32,311 nucleotides of DNA from positions 1 to 32,311 of the forward strand of contig JAFGXO010000068.1 of the NCBI GenBank assembly GCA_016936595.1. The letters are read 5' to 3'. The notes beneath the pieces are model-generated. The model did not search any database. It saw nothing but the letters and a program-made list of their open reading frames with translations, and was not told where the DNA came from. This stretch comes from Bacteroidales bacterium (GTDB lineage: Bacteria; Bacteroidota; Bacteroidia; Bacteroidales; JAFGUD01). A program made the translations under genes and the position numbers. Shown here in pieces: positions 1 through 8,487 of this stretch (position 1 is the first letter of the stretch; the number at the start of each line of letters is the position of its first letter).

Positions 1-87
1 CGATAACTCGATAACTCGATAACTCGATAACTCGATAACTCGATAACTCGATAACTCGATAACTCGATAACTCGATAACTCGATAAC
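1..87. repeat. 8-bp tandem repeat (CGATAACT), cut by the window edge
   Basis: The window opens with ten perfect head-to-tail copies of CGATAACT (1-80) and a partial eleventh copy CGATAAC (81-87). The array may extend to the left of the window. It lies about 125 bp before the nifJ start and ends before the putative -7 box at 152-159. On the plus strand the repeat carries stop codons. On the minus strand an 8-bp unit reads open in all three frames (cyclic S-Y-R-V-I-E-L-S), but I see no convincing gene there. Confidence 0.95.
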
Positions 88-151
88 CCAAGATAAGCAA
101 ACGTTTTCAGTTAAAATATTGTAAAACAATTTTTTTCTGTAAAAATCTTTT

Positions 152-159
152 TAACTTTG
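152..159 (+). promoter_or_regulatory. Putative -7 box of the nifJ promoter
   Basis: TAACTTTG fits the Bacteroidota -7 consensus TAnnTTTG and lies 53 bp before the nifJ ATG. At the expected 19-bp spacing upstream there is only a run of T rather than TTTG, so the -33 element is weak. This would leave a 5' leader of about 45 nt. Confidence 0.4.
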
Positions 160-212
160 TTGTTCCAACTATACAAGTTATTGATTAGTAAACAATTAAA
201 AATCAAATAATT

Positions 213-3200
213 ATGGCAAAAAAATTTATTACATGCGATGGTAACCAAGCTACCGCAAACATAGCCTATATGTTTAGCGAAGTTTCGGCAATTTACCCAA
301 TAACACCATCGTCAAACATGGCAGAACACGTTGATGAATGGGCTGCTAACGGTCGCAAAAACATTTTTGGCGAAGAAGTAAGAGTTGTTGAAATGCAATC
401 AGAAGGTGGTGCTTCGGGAGCTGTTCACGGTTCACTTCAAGCCGGAGCCTTAACATCTACGTTTACTGCATCACAAGGATTATTATTAATGATACCTAAC
501 ATGTATAAAATGGCCGGAGAATTACTTCCTGCTGTATTCCATGTTAGTGCACGTAGTATTGCATCTCATGCTCTTTCAATTTTTGGAGATCATAGCGATA
601 TATACGCCACTCGTCAAACCGGTTTTGCTTTATTAGCAAGTGGTAGCGTACAAGAAGCATCTGACCTTGCCGGCGTTGCTCACTTAGCTGCTATTAAAAC
701 AAGAATCCCTTTTGTTCATTTTTTTGACGGATTCCGTACTTCTCATGAAATTCAAAAAATTGAAGTAATAGAAGAAGCTGATTACGCAAAACTTATTGAT
801 TATGCTGCATTACAACAATTCAGAAACAATGCTCTTAATCCGGCACACCCTGTAACTCGCGGAACTGCTCAAAATCCTGATATTTATTTTCAAGCAAAAG
901 AATCTGTAAATAAATTTTACGAACCTGTTGCTGACGTAGTTAACGATTACATGAAAGAACTTAGTAGCTTACTTGGTCGCGAATACAAACCATTTACTTA
1001 CTATGGTGCACCCGATGCCGAAAATATTATTATTGCAATGGGCTCTGTGGCTGAAACTATTAGAGAAACTGTTGATTATCTTAATGCTAAAGGACAAAAA
1101 GTTGGTTTCTTAAATGTTCATTTATATCGTCCATTTTCAGTTAAATATATGTTCGATGTAATGCCCAAATCGGTTAAAAGAATTTCTGTTCTTGATAGAA
1201 CAAAAGAACCCGGAGCAAATGGCGAACCTCTATTTCTTGATGTTGTTGAAGCTTTCTACACAAAAGAAAACAGACCTCTTATTATTGGTGGTCGTTATGG
1301 ACTTTCTTCAAAAGACGTTACTCCTGCTCACATCATTTCTGTTTTTGAAAATCTTGCAAATAATGAGCCTAAAAATCAATTCACTCTTGGTATTATTGAT
1401 GATGTAACTTATACTTCATTACCTTTATTAGAAGAAATTGATTTAGCACCTGCCGGAACTTTTCAAGGTAAATTCTTTGGTTTAGGTTCTGACGGAACTG
1501 TTGGTGCTAATAAAAATTCAATTAAAATTATTGGAGATAACACCGATAAATACGCTCAGGCTTATTTTGCTTATGATTCTAAAAAATCGGGTGGAGTAAC
1601 TATTTCTCACCTTCGTTTTGGCGATAGCCCAATTCGTTCAACTTATTTGGTTAATACTCCTGATTTTGTAGCTTGTCATGTTCCAGCTTATCTTGAACTT
1701 TACGATGTGTTAAAAGGATTAAAAAAAGGCGGAACATTTTTATTAAATAGCATTTGGAACCCTGAAGAACTTGAAGCCAATTTGCCAAATAATGTAAAAA
1801 AATATCTTGCTCAAAATGATATTAAAGCATATATGATTAATGCTACTGAAATTGCAAAAGAAATTGGTTTAGGAAACAGAACAAATACTATTTTACAATC
1901 TGCATTCTTCAAAATTTCTGAAGTAATTCCTTATGAATTAGCTGTTAAAGAAATGAAATATGCAATTAAAAAATCTTATGGCAAAAAAGGAGACAAAATT
2001 GTAAACATGAACTATGCTGCTGTTGACAAAGGTGGTGAAGTTATTAGTATTACAATAAAACCAGAATGGGCAAATCTTGAGGTTAAAACTAAAGTTGAAG
2101 ATGAAACTCGTCCTGAATTTGTACGCAAAATTGCCGATGTTGTTAATCGACTTGAAGGAGACAGCATTCCTGTTAGTGCATTTGTTGGAAGAGAAGATGG
2201 TACTTTACCTGCCGGTTCAACCGAATTTGAAAAAAGAGGAATTGCTGTAGATGTTCCTGAATGGAATTCAGAAACTTGTATTCAATGTAAAGCATGTGCT
2301 TATTCTTGTCCTCACGCAGCTATTCGTCCGTTCTTATTGTCTGACGAAGAAGTTGCAAATGCTCCCGAAGGAACAATGGTTATTCCTGCAAAAGGAAAAG
2401 GCTTAGAAGGTTATCAATTTAAAATTCAAGTTAGTATCGACGATTGTACAGGTTGTGGCGTTTGTGCAGATGTTTGTCCTACTACTCCTAAAACTCTTGA
2501 AATGCAATCTATTGCTTCTCAAGCAGCTGAAAAACAACGTTGGGAGTATATGCACAAAGAAGTTGGTTACAAAACTCCGGTTGACCCAATGAAAAACATT
2601 GCTTTTAGTCAATTTGCACAACCTTTATTTGAATTTTCTGGTGCTTGTGCCGGTTGTGGTGAAACTCCTTATGTAAAGCTTATCACTCAACTGTTTGGTA
2701 ATCACATGACTATAGCAAATGCTACAGGTTGTTCTTCAATTTATGGTGGCTCTGCTCCTTCTACTCCTTATACTAAAAATCCTCAAGGTGAAGGTCCTGC
2801 ATGGGCAAACTCATTATTTGAAGATAATGCTGAATATGGCTTAGGTATGGCTGTTGGAACCAACAGAATTAGATACAGAATAGCTGACAGAATGGAAAAA
2901 ATTATCGCTAACGGATACAGCGACGAACTTAAAACTGTTGCTAAAGAATGGTTAGCAGGAATGGAAAGCTATCAAGCATCAAAAACTGCAACCGACAAAC
3001 TTCTTCCGTTACTTGAAAAAACAGGCGATGAAATGAGCAAAGAACTTCTGGGATTAAAAGATTACTTTGTAAAACAATCAAACTGGATTTTTGGAGGCGA
3101 CGGTTGGGCTTATGATATTGGTTATGGCGGATTAGATCACGTTCTTGCCTCCGGCGAAAATGTTAACGTTCTTGTAATGGATACAGAAGTTTACTCTAAC

Positions 3201-3731
3201 ACAGGCGGACAATCTTCTAAAGCATCACCAACTGCATCAGTTGCAAAATTTGCTGCTGCCGGAAAACCAAACAGAAAAAAAGAACTTGGTTTAATGGCTA
3301 CTACTTATGGATATGTTTACGTTGCTCAAGTTGCAATGGGTGCAAATCCTGCTCAATTCTTTAAAGCAGTTAAAGAAGCCGAAGCCTATCCCGGACCATC
3401 AATGATTATTGCTTATTCTCCTTGTATTGCTCACGGAATTAAAGGTGGAATGACAAAATCACAAGTTCATCAAAAAGAAGCTGTTAAAGCCGGTTTCTGG
3501 CATCTTTATCGTTTTGATCCAAGATTGGAAGCTGAAGGAAAAAATCCATTCCAATTAGATTCTAAAGAACCTGATTGGTCGTTATTCCAAGACTTCTTAA
3601 AATCTGAAACTCGTTTTAGTTCACTTACAATTAGCTTCCCCGAAGCTGCTGAAAAATTGTTTGCTGAGGCTGAACAAGCTTCTAAATGGAGATTTAATCA
3701 ATATAAACGAATTGCTGAAATGAAATATTAG
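213..3731 (+). CDS. nifJ: Pyruvate:ferredoxin (flavodoxin) oxidoreductase, single-chain
   Basis: This cytoplasmic enzyme oxidatively decarboxylates pyruvate with CoA to acetyl-CoA and CO2 and reduces ferredoxin or flavodoxin. At 1172 residues it has the usual length of the homodimeric single-chain family. The N-terminal pyrimidine-binding and transketolase-like domains are present. A two-cluster ferredoxin domain follows, with CxxCxxCxxxC at C689/C692/C695/C699 and C745/C748/C751/C755. The C-terminal TPP domain has GACAGCGET (C812, C815), C840 in NATGCSS, GDGWAYDIGYGG and C1071 in SPCIAHG. These four cysteines fall at the numbers I recall for the proximal-cluster ligands of Desulfovibrio PFOR, so all three [4Fe-4S] clusters and TPP should bind. 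It stands alone, with its own terminator at 3756-3793. No key residue is missing. It indicates anaerobic pyruvate metabolism. Confidence 0.98.
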   Translation: MAKKFITCDGNQATANIAYMFSEVSAIYPITPSSNMAEHVDEWAANGRKNIFGEEVRVVEMQSEGGASGAVHGSLQAGALTSTFTASQGLLLMIPNMYKMAGELLPAVFHVSARSIASHALSIFGDHSDIYATRQTGFALLASGSVQEASDLAGVAHLAAIKTRIPFVHFFDGFRTSHEIQKIEVIEEADYAKLIDYAALQQFRNNALNPAHPVTRGTAQNPDIYFQAKESVNKFYEPVADVVNDYMKELSSLLGREYKPFTYYGAPDAENIIIAMGSVAETIRETVDYLNAKGQKVGFLNVHLYRPFSVKYMFDVMPKSVKRISVLDRTKEPGANGEPLFLDVVEAFYTKENRPLIIGGRYGLSSKDVTPAHIISVFENLANNEPKNQFTLGIIDDVTYTSLPLLEEIDLAPAGTFQGKFFGLGSDGTVGANKNSIKIIGDNTDKYAQAYFAYDSKKSGGVTISHLRFGDSPIRSTYLVNTPDFVACHVPAYLELYDVLKGLKKGGTFLLNSIWNPEELEANLPNNVKKYLAQNDIKAYMINATEIAKEIGLGNRTNTILQSAFFKISEVIPYELAVKEMKYAIKKSYGKKGDKIVNMNYAAVDKGGEVISITIKPEWANLEVKTKVEDETRPEFVRKIADVVNRLEGDSIPVSAFVGREDGTLPAGSTEFEKRGIAVDVPEWNSETCIQCKACAYSCPHAAIRPFLLSDEEVANAPEGTMVIPAKGKGLEGYQFKIQVSIDDCTGCGVCADVCPTTPKTLEMQSIASQAAEKQRWEYMHKEVGYKTPVDPMKNIAFSQFAQPLFEFSGACAGCGETPYVKLITQLFGNHMTIANATGCSSIYGGSAPSTPYTKNPQGEGPAWANSLFEDNAEYGLGMAVGTNRIRYRIADRMEKIIANGYSDELKTVAKEWLAGMESYQASKTATDKLLPLLEKTGDEMSKELLGLKDYFVKQSNWIFGGDGWAYDIGYGGLDHVLASGENVNVLVMDTEVYSNTGGQSSKASPTASVAKFAAAGKPNRKKELGLMATTYGYVYVAQVAMGANPAQFFKAVKEAEAYPGPSMIIAYSPCIAHGIKGGMTKSQVHQKEAVKAGFWHLYRFDPRLEAEGKNPFQLDSKEPDWSLFQDFLKSETRFSSLTISFPEAAEKLFAEAEQASKWRFNQYKRIAEMKY

Positions 3732-3755
3732 AATCAGTTTTTATGATGTTTTTTT

Positions 3756-3793
3756 AAACAAAGTCGCTAATATATTTAGCGACTTTGTTTTTT
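3756..3793 (+). terminator. Rho-independent terminator of nifJ
   Basis: A perfect 15-bp inverted repeat pairs 3756-3770 (AAACAAAGTCGCTAA) with 3776-3790 around a TATAT loop and runs into TTTTTT. It sits 24 bp after the nifJ stop. Its descending arm contains the TTTG used as the -33 box of the next gene. Confidence 0.85.
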
Positions 3794-3814
3794 ATATAAA
3801 ATAGCATATCTTTG
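3784..3814 (+). promoter_or_regulatory. Bacteroidota-type promoter (TTTG-N19-TATCTTTG)
   Basis: TTTG at 3784-3787, exactly 19 bp, then TATCTTTG at 3807-3814: an exact match to the Bacteroidota sigma-ABfr consensus TTTG-N19-TAnnTTTG. The predicted start of transcription is near 3820, about 25-30 nt before the ATG at 3848. It overlaps the nifJ terminator hairpin. Confidence 0.75.
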
Positions 3815-3847
3815 ATGTTTTTGAAAAAGCAGATGAATTAATAAATA

Positions 3848-5329
3848 ATGAAAATGCAAAAATTATTAGAAAAAATAAAAGTTAGCGGAACCAATCCTCT
3901 TTTTTCTGAAGAACTAAATAGAGTAATTAGTTTAACTAATTATTTTGTATTTTTATATGTTTTTCTTACAATTCCATTTGTCTTATTTTTTCTTAGTTCT
4001 CCTATTGCTGCTGCAATTTCTTTTGTTCCAATAGTTATTCATTTTTTTTCTTTTTTTCTTATAAAATTTAAAAAACATACTGTAGGAAGATTGCTTTTTA
4101 GTTCTACTTCTTCGATAGCAACTTATATTATAGCAATTTTATTGTATAATGATAATTTAACTGATGGTATGGGGGCAAAATTTTTAATTTTTGGTTCTAT
4201 TATATTACCGTTTGTTATTTTTATTTCTAAAGAATGGATTTATTCTTTATTAGTTATTATTTTGCAATTATTTTTGATATTTAGTTTTGGTTACATTAAC
4301 AGTATTGTTGATATACAAATAGTTTCTCAGAATTTTGATACTGCTGTATTTAGAATAATTGCTGTTTCGGTTGCTTTTATAATGATTGGTGGTACTTTTT
4401 TTTATTATCAAAACGAACTTAGTAAAAAAAATAAGCTATTAAAAGAAACAAATTCTCAAATAAAAGAAAAAAACGACGAATTAATCGCTTCCGAAGAAGA
4501 GCTTCGTCAAAATAATGAAGAATTATTAACTCTTAACGAACACGTTGAATTTCAAAAAAACAAGATAGAAAAAAGCCATAAAAGCATCACAAATAGTATA
4601 AATTATGCAAAACGCATTCAGTATGCAATGATGCCTACTCACGAAATTTTTAAAAAATATTTTTCTGATTTTTTTATTCTTTTTAAACCCCGAGATATTG
4701 TAAGCGGTGATTTTTATTGGGCCGAAGAAATTAACGGAAAAATTATTCATGCTGTTGCAGATTGCACAGGACACGGAGTGCCGGGAGCTATGGTTAGTAT
4801 GCTCGGAATTGCACTGCTTAATAAAATAACTACCTTAGAAAAAAATATTTGTGCTTCGGATATTTTAAATAAACTTAGGTTTGAGCTGAAAAAATCACTT
4901 AAACAAAGTGGACAAAATGATGAAAATAAAGACGGTATGGATATAGCTCTTGTTGTTATTGATACAAATTCAATGGAACTACAATTTTCGGGTGCTTATA
5001 ATTCTCTTTATTTGATTAGAAATAATCAAATAATAAAATTTAATGCCGATAAACAGCCTATAGCAATTCATTTAAGAGAAAAAGAATTTACCAACCATAC
5101 GTTTAGTTTGCAAAAAGATGATTATTTATACTGTTTTTCTGACGGATTACCTGATCAACTCAATAACCAAAGAACTAAATTTGGCAAAAAAAATCTATTA
5201 TCAATTTTACAAAAAATCTCTCCAAAAAAAATGGAGGAACAAAAGCAAATATTGCTAACCGAATTATCTGATTGGCAAGTTGATGCTAAACAAACTGACG
5301 ATATTGTAATGGTTGGGCTTAAGATTTAA
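3848..5329 (+). CDS. Membrane-anchored SpoIIE-family (PP2C-type) serine phosphatase
   Basis: 493 residues. The N-terminal half holds about six hydrophobic segments (roughly 32-50, 54-73, 80-100, 110-127, 130-150, 165-187) with no large periplasmic domain. A coiled coil follows (about 188-245). The C-terminal SpoIIE phosphatase domain runs from about 255 to the end. Metal-ligand motifs are intact: SGDFYW (D288), ADCTGHGVPGA (D305), FSDGLPD, and QTDDIVMVG (D484/D485). The family removes phosphate from Ser/Thr of partner proteins such as STAS anti-anti-sigma factors; no such partner is in the window. Coiled coil and catalytic domain resemble the two 7TM-DISM phosphatases at 11829-16216, while the membrane part differs. 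It is a single gene with its own consensus promoter. The phosphatase call is firm; the input signal is unknown. Confidence 0.88.
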   Translation: MKMQKLLEKIKVSGTNPLFSEELNRVISLTNYFVFLYVFLTIPFVLFFLSSPIAAAISFVPIVIHFFSFFLIKFKKHTVGRLLFSSTSSIATYIIAILLYNDNLTDGMGAKFLIFGSIILPFVIFISKEWIYSLLVIILQLFLIFSFGYINSIVDIQIVSQNFDTAVFRIIAVSVAFIMIGGTFFYYQNELSKKNKLLKETNSQIKEKNDELIASEEELRQNNEELLTLNEHVEFQKNKIEKSHKSITNSINYAKRIQYAMMPTHEIFKKYFSDFFILFKPRDIVSGDFYWAEEINGKIIHAVADCTGHGVPGAMVSMLGIALLNKITTLEKNICASDILNKLRFELKKSLKQSGQNDENKDGMDIALVVIDTNSMELQFSGAYNSLYLIRNNQIIKFNADKQPIAIHLREKEFTNHTFSLQKDDYLYCFSDGLPDQLNNQRTKFGKKNLLSILQKISPKKMEEQKQILLTELSDWQVDAKQTDDIVMVGLKI

Positions 5330-5414
5330 TGCGTCTTTTTTTTATAAATTGTTAATTTTTTTAAATAATCTCTTTACACACTAAAGTTATTTATTTTGTT
5401 CATAAATTTTATTT

Positions 5415-6092
5415 ATGTTAGCTCGATTAAAAAAATACAATAAATTAAACGAAACTCTATTCCTATTATTATTAAGTGTTTTTAGTATTGCTTTAATTAT
5501 AATAAGGCTCTATTTTTCAAAACATTTTACTTTTATTTTTTTAATTTGGAATTTATTTCTTGCGGCTATACCTTGGGGAATTACAACTTTTTTAATTATT
5601 TTTCCAAAAATTAAAGATAAAAAGCTGCTATTAATTCTGTTTTTATCAATTTGGTTATTATTTTTTCCTAATTCTACTTACATTTTAACCGATTTATTCC
5701 ATTTGCGGCTAAATTTGTCAATGCCAATTTGGTTTGATTTAATTTTAATATTATCATTCGCCTGGACCGGAGTAATGTTTGCTTTTATCAGTTTAATTGA
5801 CTTTGAGCAAATTATGCTTAAATATTTTAAAAAAAGAACCGTTTTTATATTTATAACCCTTATTTTGTACATTGCAAGTTTTGGAATTTACATCGGGCGT
5901 TTTTTAAGATGGAATAGTTGGGATATTATTCAAGAACCGTTTAATTTGTTTTTTGACGTTGCCAACAGATTTGTTAATCCTTTAAATTATCCTCGCACGT
6001 GGGGAGTTACAATTTTATTAGGCACATTTCTTAATTTGGCTTTTTGGTCATTTAAACTTTTTACAAATAAAGAAAACACGCCAAAAAAATAA
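5415..6092 (+). CDS. DUF1361-family integral membrane protein
   Basis: 225 residues with six to seven hydrophobic helices and short polar loops. The family hallmark FPNSTYILTDLFHL, followed by PIWFDLILILSFAWTGV, is present in the middle, and a conserved RFLRWNSWDI segment follows the next helix; I recall these as DUF1361 features. No function is established for the family. It is the first gene of a tight three-gene run, with 15 bp between its stop and the start of the sugar transferase, so a cell-envelope role is plausible. That role is inference from context only. Confidence 0.75.
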   Translation: MLARLKKYNKLNETLFLLLLSVFSIALIIIRLYFSKHFTFIFLIWNLFLAAIPWGITTFLIIFPKIKDKKLLLILFLSIWLLFFPNSTYILTDLFHLRLNLSMPIWFDLILILSFAWTGVMFAFISLIDFEQIMLKYFKKRTVFIFITLILYIASFGIYIGRFLRWNSWDIIQEPFNLFFDVANRFVNPLNYPRTWGVTILLGTFLNLAFWSFKLFTNKENTPKK

Positions 6093-6107
6093 ATCTAATT
6101 TATAACT

Positions 6108-6620
6108 ATGAATCGTTTTTTGGCCTTCATTATTCTGATTATTAGTTTGCCTTTTCAATTTTTAATAAGCATATTTATTGTTTTGGGGTCAGGTTTTCCT
6201 GTTTTTTATAATCAAAAGAGAATTGGTTTGAATAAAAAAGATTTTACAATTCACAAATTCCGGTCGATGAAAAACAATGAAATTACGCTAATCGGTAAAA
6301 TTATACGAAAACTTGGTATTGATGAATTACCTCAACTTTGGAATATTATTAAAGGCCAAATGAACTTTGTTGGACCTCGTCCGTTAACCGGTGATGATAT
6401 CATTAGATTAAATTGGACTTCAAACTATTACAACCAAAGATGGACTGTTAAACCAGGAATTACAGGATTGGCTCAATTAACTAATATTTGCAACAAAAAA
6501 ATTTCATGGTTTTACGATAAATACTACGTAAATAACAAATCTTTTTGTCTTGATTTAAAAATTTTGTTTAAATCTATAATAATTCCTGTGTTTGGAAAAA
6601 AAATAAAAATTATAAAATAA
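6108..6620 (+). CDS. Compact bacterial sugar transferase (undecaprenyl-phosphate sugar-1-phosphate transferase type)
   Basis: 170 residues, the minimal monotopic phosphoglycosyl transferase fold. An N-terminal hydrophobic re-entrant segment (about 4-27) is followed by GFPVFYNQKRIG, FTIHKFRSMK, the catalytic Asp-Glu dyad in GIDELPQLWN (D72, E73), MNFVGPRPL and WTVKPGITGLAQL. Such enzymes move a sugar 1-phosphate from a nucleotide sugar to a polyprenyl phosphate at the inner face of the membrane, starting glycan synthesis. It is short: most relatives have about 190-200 residues, and the stretch between FRSMK and the DE dyad lacks the usual insertion. Its stop shares one base with the next start (TAATG), suggesting translational coupling. 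The sugar specificity cannot be read from the sequence. Confidence 0.88.
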   Translation: MNRFLAFIILIISLPFQFLISIFIVLGSGFPVFYNQKRIGLNKKDFTIHKFRSMKNNEITLIGKIIRKLGIDELPQLWNIIKGQMNFVGPRPLTGDDIIRLNWTSNYYNQRWTVKPGITGLAQLTNICNKKISWFYDKYYVNNKSFCLDLKILFKSIIIPVFGKKIKIIK

Positions 6621-7627
6621 TGAATGTTTTAGTTAATGGAATTGGAAATATAGGAACAACTTTGCTAAGTTTACTGGCAGATTATAAAAAAAAATTAAAA
6701 ATAGATAATATTTTTGCTTTAAAAAACAGATTTAACAACTGGAATTTACCTGAAATACAACTTTTACAGAATAAAGGAATTAAAATATATTCTTTTGATG
6801 AAAATTTTGAAAACATAGACAAAGTTAAACATAAAATCAATTATGTTTTTGACTGTACTTCAAATGGCTTTGGAACAAAAAACAAAATGTGGTATAATAC
6901 TCTTCCTGAGTTAATTGGAGCATCTGCTCAAGGAAGCGAAAAAAATTTTGGTGTCTCGCACATGATTGACATAAACAATGAAATAATAAAAAATCAAAAA
7001 TTTGTTCATATTGTTTCATGTAATACTCATTCTCTTGCTTCAATTCTTACAACTTTTTGTAATAATAATTTGCAAAATTTGATTTCTGCCGATTTTGTTA
7101 TTGTTCGTCGGTCCGAAGATATAGGTAATCATGCTCGCTTAGTTTCGGCAAATGTTGTAGCTCGCCATATAAGCTCGATAGTTGGAACTCATCATTCCGT
7201 TGACCTTATTGATTTGTTTAAAACTATTGGATTACAGCCTGATATTGCTTCTTCTGACATTACAACTCCAAGCCAATTAATGCACGCAGTTAGGTTTAAT
7301 ATTAAACTAAAACATCAAATTGCCGAAAATCAAATTCTTGAAAAAATCAAACAAAATAAATATGTTTCAACAACACAAAAATTTGATTCAAATATTGTTT
7401 TTGAGCTCGGCAGAAAATACGGAAAATTAGGCCGATTATATTCTCATGCTATTTTTGTAAACAATAATTTTATGTTTTCAGATAATGAAATAAAAGGTTG
7501 GGCTTTTATACCACAAGAAGGTAATACAATTCTTTCTACTGTTAACGCGTATCTTTATCAAACAAATAACTCAAATTGTGAGACTATACAATCAATTACT
7601 AAAGATTTGATAATAAAGGATTTATAG
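6620..7627 (+). CDS. Archaeal type II glyceraldehyde-3-phosphate dehydrogenase-like protein
   Basis: 335 residues. The N-terminus has a Rossmann start VNGIGNIGTTL. VFDCTSNGFGTKN matches the type II 'D.TP.G.G..N' segment. IVSCNTHSL carries a Cys (C134) where archaeal type II GAPDH has the catalytic SCNTTGL. Further on come VRRSED, GTHHSVDL (compare SHHGPDV) and ITTPSQLMHAVRFNIKLK (compare PTTLMHVHSV.VELK), with H222 a candidate general base. The order and spacing of these motifs support homology to type II GAPDH rather than the usual bacterial enzyme. The ATG overlaps the stop of the sugar transferase by one base, so the two are probably co-translated. Activity on glyceraldehyde 3-phosphate is not assured; a related phospho-aldehyde in glycan metabolism is possible. 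It overlaps the convergent gene at 7622-8341 by 6 bp. Confidence 0.65.
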   Translation: MNVLVNGIGNIGTTLLSLLADYKKKLKIDNIFALKNRFNNWNLPEIQLLQNKGIKIYSFDENFENIDKVKHKINYVFDCTSNGFGTKNKMWYNTLPELIGASAQGSEKNFGVSHMIDINNEIIKNQKFVHIVSCNTHSLASILTTFCNNNLQNLISADFVIVRRSEDIGNHARLVSANVVARHISSIVGTHHSVDLIDLFKTIGLQPDIASSDITTPSQLMHAVRFNIKLKHQIAENQILEKIKQNKYVSTTQKFDSNIVFELGRKYGKLGRLYSHAIFVNNNFMFSDNEIKGWAFIPQEGNTILSTVNAYLYQTNNSNCETIQSITKDLIIKDL

Positions 7628-8341
7628 TTTAAATAAGTCTTCTAACTCAATTTTTTCTTCATTTTTACGATAAATATAAATAATTCCAAAAACTTTGGCT
7701 TTTTCTCTTCTGATTAGTGGAGGGTATTTTTCAAAAAAAGTTTCAATTTCGTCCCATAATTCTTTAATAATTAAATCAACTCCGGGTCTCATATTTACTA
7801 ATCTTGATTGAGCATAATTAGTTTTATTCTGCAAATTTTTCTGATAATTTATCGAATCTTTAAATGCTTCAAAATTAATTCTTAGCTTATATAATGATGG
7901 ATTTTCAATTGATTTGCCTCCTTCCGAAATTCTTTTTTCCTCTCCTTCAATAATTTTTTCTGTCCATAAAATAAGTTGCTTTTCGGTATTAAAAGTTGGT
8001 AAATTTGAGCTGTTTATTTTAAGCTGATAAAATTTCCGTATTTTTTTGTTAAATTCACCTCTAATAATGGCAAAATTCATAACTTGTATAAAATGAGACA
8101 CATACAATTTGCAGCTTTGATAAATTTCTTTGTGTTTTTTTTGATTTTCAGTTTGAATTAAAAATGCTTGATTATATGCTTCGACCTCAGCATTAAACTC
8201 GGTTAATTTTAATTTTATCTCATAAATTGTTTTTGGAGATAAAACATTTCTCCCGTTTTTGGCATTTTCGTAGCCATCTATTGCTTTTTGCAAGGCTCTA
8301 ATTCTTGCTTTATCTGTATTTGGTAATCTTCTATACGGCAT
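7622..8341 (-). CDS. Conserved Bacteroidota hypothetical protein (MPYRRLPNTD family)
   Basis: 239 residues, no signal peptide and no membrane helix, so probably cytoplasmic. It is rich in charged helices. The start MPYRRLPNTDKARIRAL and the segments YVSHFIQVMNFAI-RGE, RKFY, EKIIEGEEKRISEGG, MRPGVD and RREKAKVFGIIYIYR match a widely conserved but unnamed Bacteroidota family as I remember it. I know of no function and do not propose one. It is the only minus-strand gene in the first 26 kb. It converges on the GAPDH-like gene with a 6-bp stop-to-stop overlap and diverges from the DUF4924 gene. Confidence 0.7.
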   Translation of the reverse strand: MPYRRLPNTDKARIRALQKAIDGYENAKNGRNVLSPKTIYEIKLKLTEFNAEVEAYNQAFLIQTENQKKHKEIYQSCKLYVSHFIQVMNFAIIRGEFNKKIRKFYQLKINSSNLPTFNTEKQLILWTEKIIEGEEKRISEGGKSIENPSLYKLRINFEAFKDSINYQKNLQNKTNYAQSRLVNMRPGVDLIIKELWDEIETFFEKYPPLIRREKAKVFGIIYIYRKNEEKIELEDLFKL

Positions 8342-8456
8342 AAAAAAAGAGCAAACAAATTTTATTCCATTTTATTTTACGTATCTAAATTTCAACAACT
8401 TATTTTTTATAAAACAATTTATTAACAAAACTTGAAATATTTTAGATTTTAAAAGT

Positions 8457-8464
8457 TATTTTTG
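8457..8464 (+). promoter_or_regulatory. Putative -7 box before the DUF4924 gene
   Basis: TATTTTTG matches TAnnTTTG and lies 23 bp before the ATG at 8488. A TTG lies upstream but at about 22 bp rather than 19, so the -33 box is unconvincing. Confidence 0.35.
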
Positions 8465-8487
8465 TAGTCAAAAAAAAAAATCTGTTT

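Noticed and set aside
1-110. Minus-strand coding repeat (cyclic SYRVIELS) through the 8-bp array
   Set aside because: An 8-bp unit is open in all three frames on this strand by arithmetic; there is no credible start and the protein would leave the window, so it cannot be supported.
2403-2621. Minus-strand frame inside nifJ
   Set aside because: It lies wholly within the strongly conserved ferredoxin and TPP region of nifJ and shows no family motif; it is a shadow frame.
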